Assembly (NCBI GenBank): GCA_027335515.1
Contig: DAHWHT010000288.1
Location: forward strand, 1 to 8,205
DNA: 8,205 bases
From: Clostridia bacterium
Lineage (GTDB): Bacteria; Bacillota_E; RBS10-35; JAJYVN01
Direction of reading: 5' to 3'
Position numbers and translations under genes: made by a program. Positions 6,292-8,205 of the stretch are shown one piece after another; the stretch's first letter is position 1; the number at the start of each line of letters is the position of its first letter. The notes under the pieces are model-generated. The model saw nothing but the letters and a program-made list of their open reading frames with translations, was not told where the DNA came from and made no database searches.

Positions 6292-7129
6292 CCGACCAGC
6301 CCCGAACGCGCCAACCCGCTTGCCCATCCACCCTCGCCCCGGGACAGACGTCCCCCGTCCACTCCCGCCACGCGGCCACCAACTCATCCCCGGTCAGCCG
6401 GCGACAGCCAAAGCCCAGGCGCGCGGCGAGGCGCTGCACACAGGCGACGGTCGCCTCGATGTCCGCCTGGGCGTCCGCGCCCCTCCCCGGCGCCGACGCC
6501 ACGAGCAGGACGCGCCGCACAACCCAGCAACGCGCCGCCACCAACCCACCCCAGTGGGAGGCGTAGGTGGCGGCGACTTCGGCCAGCCCGGCCGGCACCC
6601 GCTCCGTCCGATAGTGGGTCGGTCGGTCGGCGTCTCGCAACCACCTCGACACCACGACCACCTGCAGCGGCCGTTCCAGTGCGTGCAGCAGCTCACGGTA
6701 GCCGGCGACGGCGGCCACCCAGGCATCGTCGCCACCCAGAGCCGGATCCAAACCGCCGCTCTCCAAGACGGCCGCACACCCCCCCGGGTGCAGAAGGTAC
6801 GGCCCGACCATGTCCACGGGCCCGCACCACCGGCCCCCGCCGGTGCCGGCACGCGCCTGTCGCCGCCACCCGTACGCGGCCAGCCGGCCCAGCCAGCGGA
6901 CCACCGCCTCCCCCTGCGGCCCCGGAGGCCATGACCCGATGCTCAGCAGCATCCCGGCGCCCGCCACGGCGGCCAACCCCGGCAGCCGCACGACCCGGGG
7001 TACCGGCGCATGCCACATGGCGAAACAGACCACGGCGGTCGCCAGGACTCCGACGGCCTGTCCCAGACCAAGCCGCGGCAACACGCGCAACCCGCGCCCG
7101 GTCGCGCCGGGGATCAACGGCATCGCCAT
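6284..7129 (-). CDS. PrgI-like (VirB3-type) membrane segment fused to a TraC-like domain
   Basis: This 281-residue protein has two closely spaced membrane helices near the N-terminus (about 22-39 and 48-66), followed by a Trp/Arg-rich segment (WLGRLAAYGWRR, 79-90) and a soluble domain. The helical pair and its position just before a VirB4 gene resemble PrgI/VirB3. The soluble part (about 108-260), with YLLHPGGCAAVLESGGLD (111-128), ALERPLQVVVVSR (150-162) and YASHWGGLVAARCWVVRRVLLV (189-210), resembles the first, non-ATPase domain of VirB4/TraC proteins. The next gene supplies the remainder of VirB4. I see no catalytic motif. AGGCGG lies 8 nt before the ATG at 7129; a second ATG at 7123 is equally possible. 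The frame open upstream to 7663 is an antisense-biased artefact overlapping the VirB6-like gene. The gap from the preceding gene is 11 nt. Confidence 0.68.
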   Translation of the reverse strand: MAMPLIPGATGRGLRVLPRLGLGQAVGVLATAVVCFAMWHAPVPRVVRLPGLAAVAGAGMLLSIGSWPPGPQGEAVVRWLGRLAAYGWRRQARAGTGGGRWCGPVDMVGPYLLHPGGCAAVLESGGLDPALGGDDAWVAAVAGYRELLHALERPLQVVVVSRWLRDADRPTHYRTERVPAGLAEVAATYASHWGGLVAARCWVVRRVLLVASAPGRGADAQADIEATVACVQRLAARLGFGCRRLTGDELVAAWREWTGDVCPGARVDGQAGWRVRGWSDA

Positions 7130-7140
7130 ACCCCCCGCCT

Positions 7141-8013
7141 TCACCCCGGACCGCGAAGGCGCAATCCGATCCCTGCCCCCCGCAGCCACTCCCCAGGTCC
7201 CGCCGCATCTCCCGCCCAAGGAAACAGGGTCCCGACCGCCCGCCCCACCAGCGTGCGACAGCGAAAGAGAAGGGAAAGGGACGCCAGCGCAGACAACCAC
7301 TGGCCGGCGTGTCCCGCGCCGCCGGACATGCCCGCCGCAAACACGAGCAACACCGCCGCCTGGGCGGACTGAACAAAGACGCTCACCAGCAGTTCGCCCA
7401 CCAGCGCCCGCCAGACGCCATCCGCGGCCGGCAGGGCCCAGAGCGCCGCGCCGATGGGCAAAAGCAGGCACAACAGCGAAATCTCCGCGGCCCGCACCAG
7501 GTAAAAGCAGGCGAGCGCCGCCGTCCCGACCAGAACCGCCAACGCGACCACGTCCGGCCCGATCCCGAGCAGTGCCGGGGCTGCGGACAGGCCGATGCCC
7601 CCCGCCAATGGACGAATCAGCCCCGTCGGACCGTGGGGGGCCGCCCGGATGAGCAGAGCGCACAGCGCATGGTTGGCCGCCAGCACCCCCTGAACCAGGG
7701 GTACGCTCCCGGCCACACCCACGGCGGCCAGGGCGACGCGCCCGACCAGCGCGGGCAATGGATCCGGCCGCAATCCGACCAAAGGAGCCAGCAGGGTTCG
7801 CAGCACGCCATAGGTCAAGACCGCGACCAGCAAACTCGCGCCCACATCCCGGGTTGCGCCGGCCGCCGCCACCACTCCAGGGCTCAGCACGACCGGCCGC
7901 AGCAGGAGCCGGTCTAGGGCCGCGAGCACCGGCCCCTGCAGTCCCCGGACTGCGCCCCGAAGCACTGCGTCCGCAGCAGCGGCCCCGGCGGCGCCAATTC
8001 CAGGCATCGCCAT
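7141..8013 (-). CDS. VirB6/TrbL-like polytopic conjugation membrane protein
   Basis: This 290-residue, very hydrophobic protein has about five or six membrane helices (around 58-80, 88-110, 130-150, 153-173, 176-197 and 208-229). An N-terminal amphipathic segment and a basic C-terminus flank them. The stretch VRAAEISLLCLLLPIGAALW (173-192), an Arg/Glu-bearing helix edge followed by a hydrophobic run with LP-I-A, and the following segment with QSAQAAVLLVF (215-225) resemble TrbL/VirB6 channel components. The family assignment is by topology, this motif and gene order (immediately before the PrgI-like and VirB4 genes); sequence similarity is weak in this family generally. The ATG at 8013 follows AGGGG by 6 nt. 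The frame extends upstream to 8157, but that part lies in the structured leader. A second ATG is two codons in. Confidence 0.7.
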   Translation of the reverse strand: MAMPGIGAAGAAAADAVLRGAVRGLQGPVLAALDRLLLRPVVLSPGVVAAAGATRDVGASLLVAVLTYGVLRTLLAPLVGLRPDPLPALVGRVALAAVGVAGSVPLVQGVLAANHALCALLIRAAPHGPTGLIRPLAGGIGLSAAPALLGIGPDVVALAVLVGTAALACFYLVRAAEISLLCLLLPIGAALWALPAADGVWRALVGELLVSVFVQSAQAAVLLVFAAGMSGGAGHAGQWLSALASLSLLFRCRTLVGRAVGTLFPWAGDAAGPGEWLRGAGIGLRLRGPG

Positions 8014-8019
8014 GCCTGT

Positions 8020-8024
8020 CCCCT
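8020..8024 (-). promoter_or_regulatory. Ribosome binding site fixing the VirB6/TrbL-like start
   Basis: AGGGG on the minus strand stands 6 nt before the ATG at 8013. It directly follows CUAACC (8030-8025), which can pair with part of the terminator-like hairpin, so its access may depend on leader folding. Confidence 0.6.
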
Positions 8025-8030
8025 GGTTAG

Positions 8031-8067
8031 AAAAATGTGTACCAACCGATCTTTCGGCCTTCCACAC
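8031..8067 (-). terminator. Terminator-like hairpin with U5 run before the conjugation operon
   Basis: On the minus strand GUGU (8067-8064) pairs with ACAC (8040-8037). Inside, GGCCGA (8059-8054) pairs with UCGGUU (8049-8044), including two G-U pairs, around the AAGA loop. The stem is interrupted by an internal loop (GGAA against GGU) and is followed by one A and five U (8035-8031). It lies about 20 nt before the first gene, so it could end a separate small RNA or act as an attenuator. GGUUGG (8047-8042) can alternatively pair with CUAACC (8030-8025), which would break this hairpin. Confidence 0.45.
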
Positions 8068-8205
8068 CGTCCGCCCGACCAGGTTTTCGCCCCTTTCGGC
8101 CTTGTGTTGACCCCTTGCGGGGCCGTAGGCAACAGGCGGACTCGGGCTACGCGGCAACTGCCGCGCACGCCGGGCTTTCCACCCGGACCGGAGAGCGTTC
8201 GCACG
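8031..8205 (-). ncRNA. Candidate structured RNA or leader, cut by the window edge
   Basis: This 175-nt gene-free stretch folds, on the minus strand, into several helices. CCGGGU/GCCCGG closes a GGAAA loop (8170-8186). An 8-bp stem closes an AGUU loop (8148-8167). GUCCGCC (8141-8135) pairs at distance with GGCGGAC (8075-8069). Inside that, GGCCCC/GGGGUC closes a GCAA GNRA tetraloop (8109-8124), and a CC-GAAA-GG mini-hairpin lies nearby (about 8093-8100). The 3' end is the U5 hairpin at 8031-8067. GUGCG at 8204-8200 and GGUGGAAAG recall the 5' end of bacterial group II introns, and HNH-associated (HEARO) RNAs should also be considered. I cannot assign a family with certainty. Frames open here encode only low-complexity sequence. 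Confidence 0.45.

Noticed and set aside
7130..7663. N-terminal extension of the PrgI/TraC-like protein to 459 residues
   Set aside because: The extra 178 residues are Gly/Arg-rich, overlap the VirB6-like gene in another frame and are preceded by no ribosome binding site, whereas the ATG at 7129 has one.
6187..7917. Long plus-strand open frame of 576 codons
   Set aside because: It lies antisense to the PrgI/TraC-like and VirB6-like genes, is rich in Pro/Arg/Ala and shows no motif. Long antisense frames are expected in very GC-rich coding DNA.
8130..8186. Cobalamin riboswitch
   Set aside because: GGGUGGAAAGCCC and CCGAGUCCG faintly recall parts of the B12 aptamer, but the diagnostic B12-box core (CCCGCAAC...GCCAGGAGACC) is not present in order.
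8031..8205. RNase P RNA
   Set aside because: GGUGGAAAGCCCGG recalls the RNase P GAGGAAAGUCCGG core, but the remaining conserved regions (ACAGAA, GGUAAACUCC) are missing and the element is too short.
1..8205. CRISPR array, tRNA, rRNA or insertion sequence
   Set aside because: No regularly spaced direct repeats, cloverleaf with CCA-end features, rRNA signatures, transposase motifs or terminal inverted repeats with target duplications were seen.

Overview
The window is strongly GC-rich bacterial DNA with tightly packed genes. A thiD-thiE-thiL thiamine operon, a DUF1189-type membrane protein and a Gram-positive-style conjugation ATPase split over two genes together suggest a high-GC member of the Firmicutes (for example the Thermaerobacter, Symbiobacterium, Sulfobacillus or Limnochorda lineages). 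This placement is inferred from gene content; no rRNA or other phylogenetic marker is present.

Left part (about 1-2820). On the minus strand lies a thiamine operon read thiD (HMP/HMP-P kinase), thiE (thiamine-phosphate synthase), thiL (thiamine-phosphate kinase). Adjacent genes overlap by 4 nt (GTGA and ATGA), so they are probably co-translated. Together they convert HMP-P plus thiazole phosphate to thiamine pyrophosphate. The leader upstream of thiD has no recognisable TPP riboswitch. It does contain three segments that can form two mutually exclusive hairpins. At the extreme left edge, a sigma70-like promoter and a Shine-Dalgarno sequence suggest another minus-strand gene starting at about position 15.

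Middle part (2867-4474). Two plus-strand genes, probably co-transcribed, diverge from the thi operon. The first encodes a 260-residue protein of unknown function; the second encodes a four-helix membrane protein resembling DUF1189. GC-rich hairpins separate them from the convergent minus-strand operon.

Right part (4540-8205). A three-gene minus-strand operon encodes the membrane and ATPase core of a type IV secretion (conjugation-like) system. In transcription order these are a VirB6/TrbL-like polytopic membrane protein, a PrgI-like (VirB3-type) two-helix segment fused to a TraC-like domain normally found at the VirB4 N-terminus, and a VirB4-type ATPase. No relaxase, coupling protein, integrase or attachment site is visible. 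Upstream of this operon is a roughly 170-nt stretch that folds into several stable helices with GNRA-type loops. It ends in a terminator-like hairpin with a U5 run just before the first gene's Shine-Dalgarno sequence. This candidate structured RNA, possibly a leader or attenuator or a remnant of a mobile RNA, is the most unusual element in the window and is cut by the window edge.
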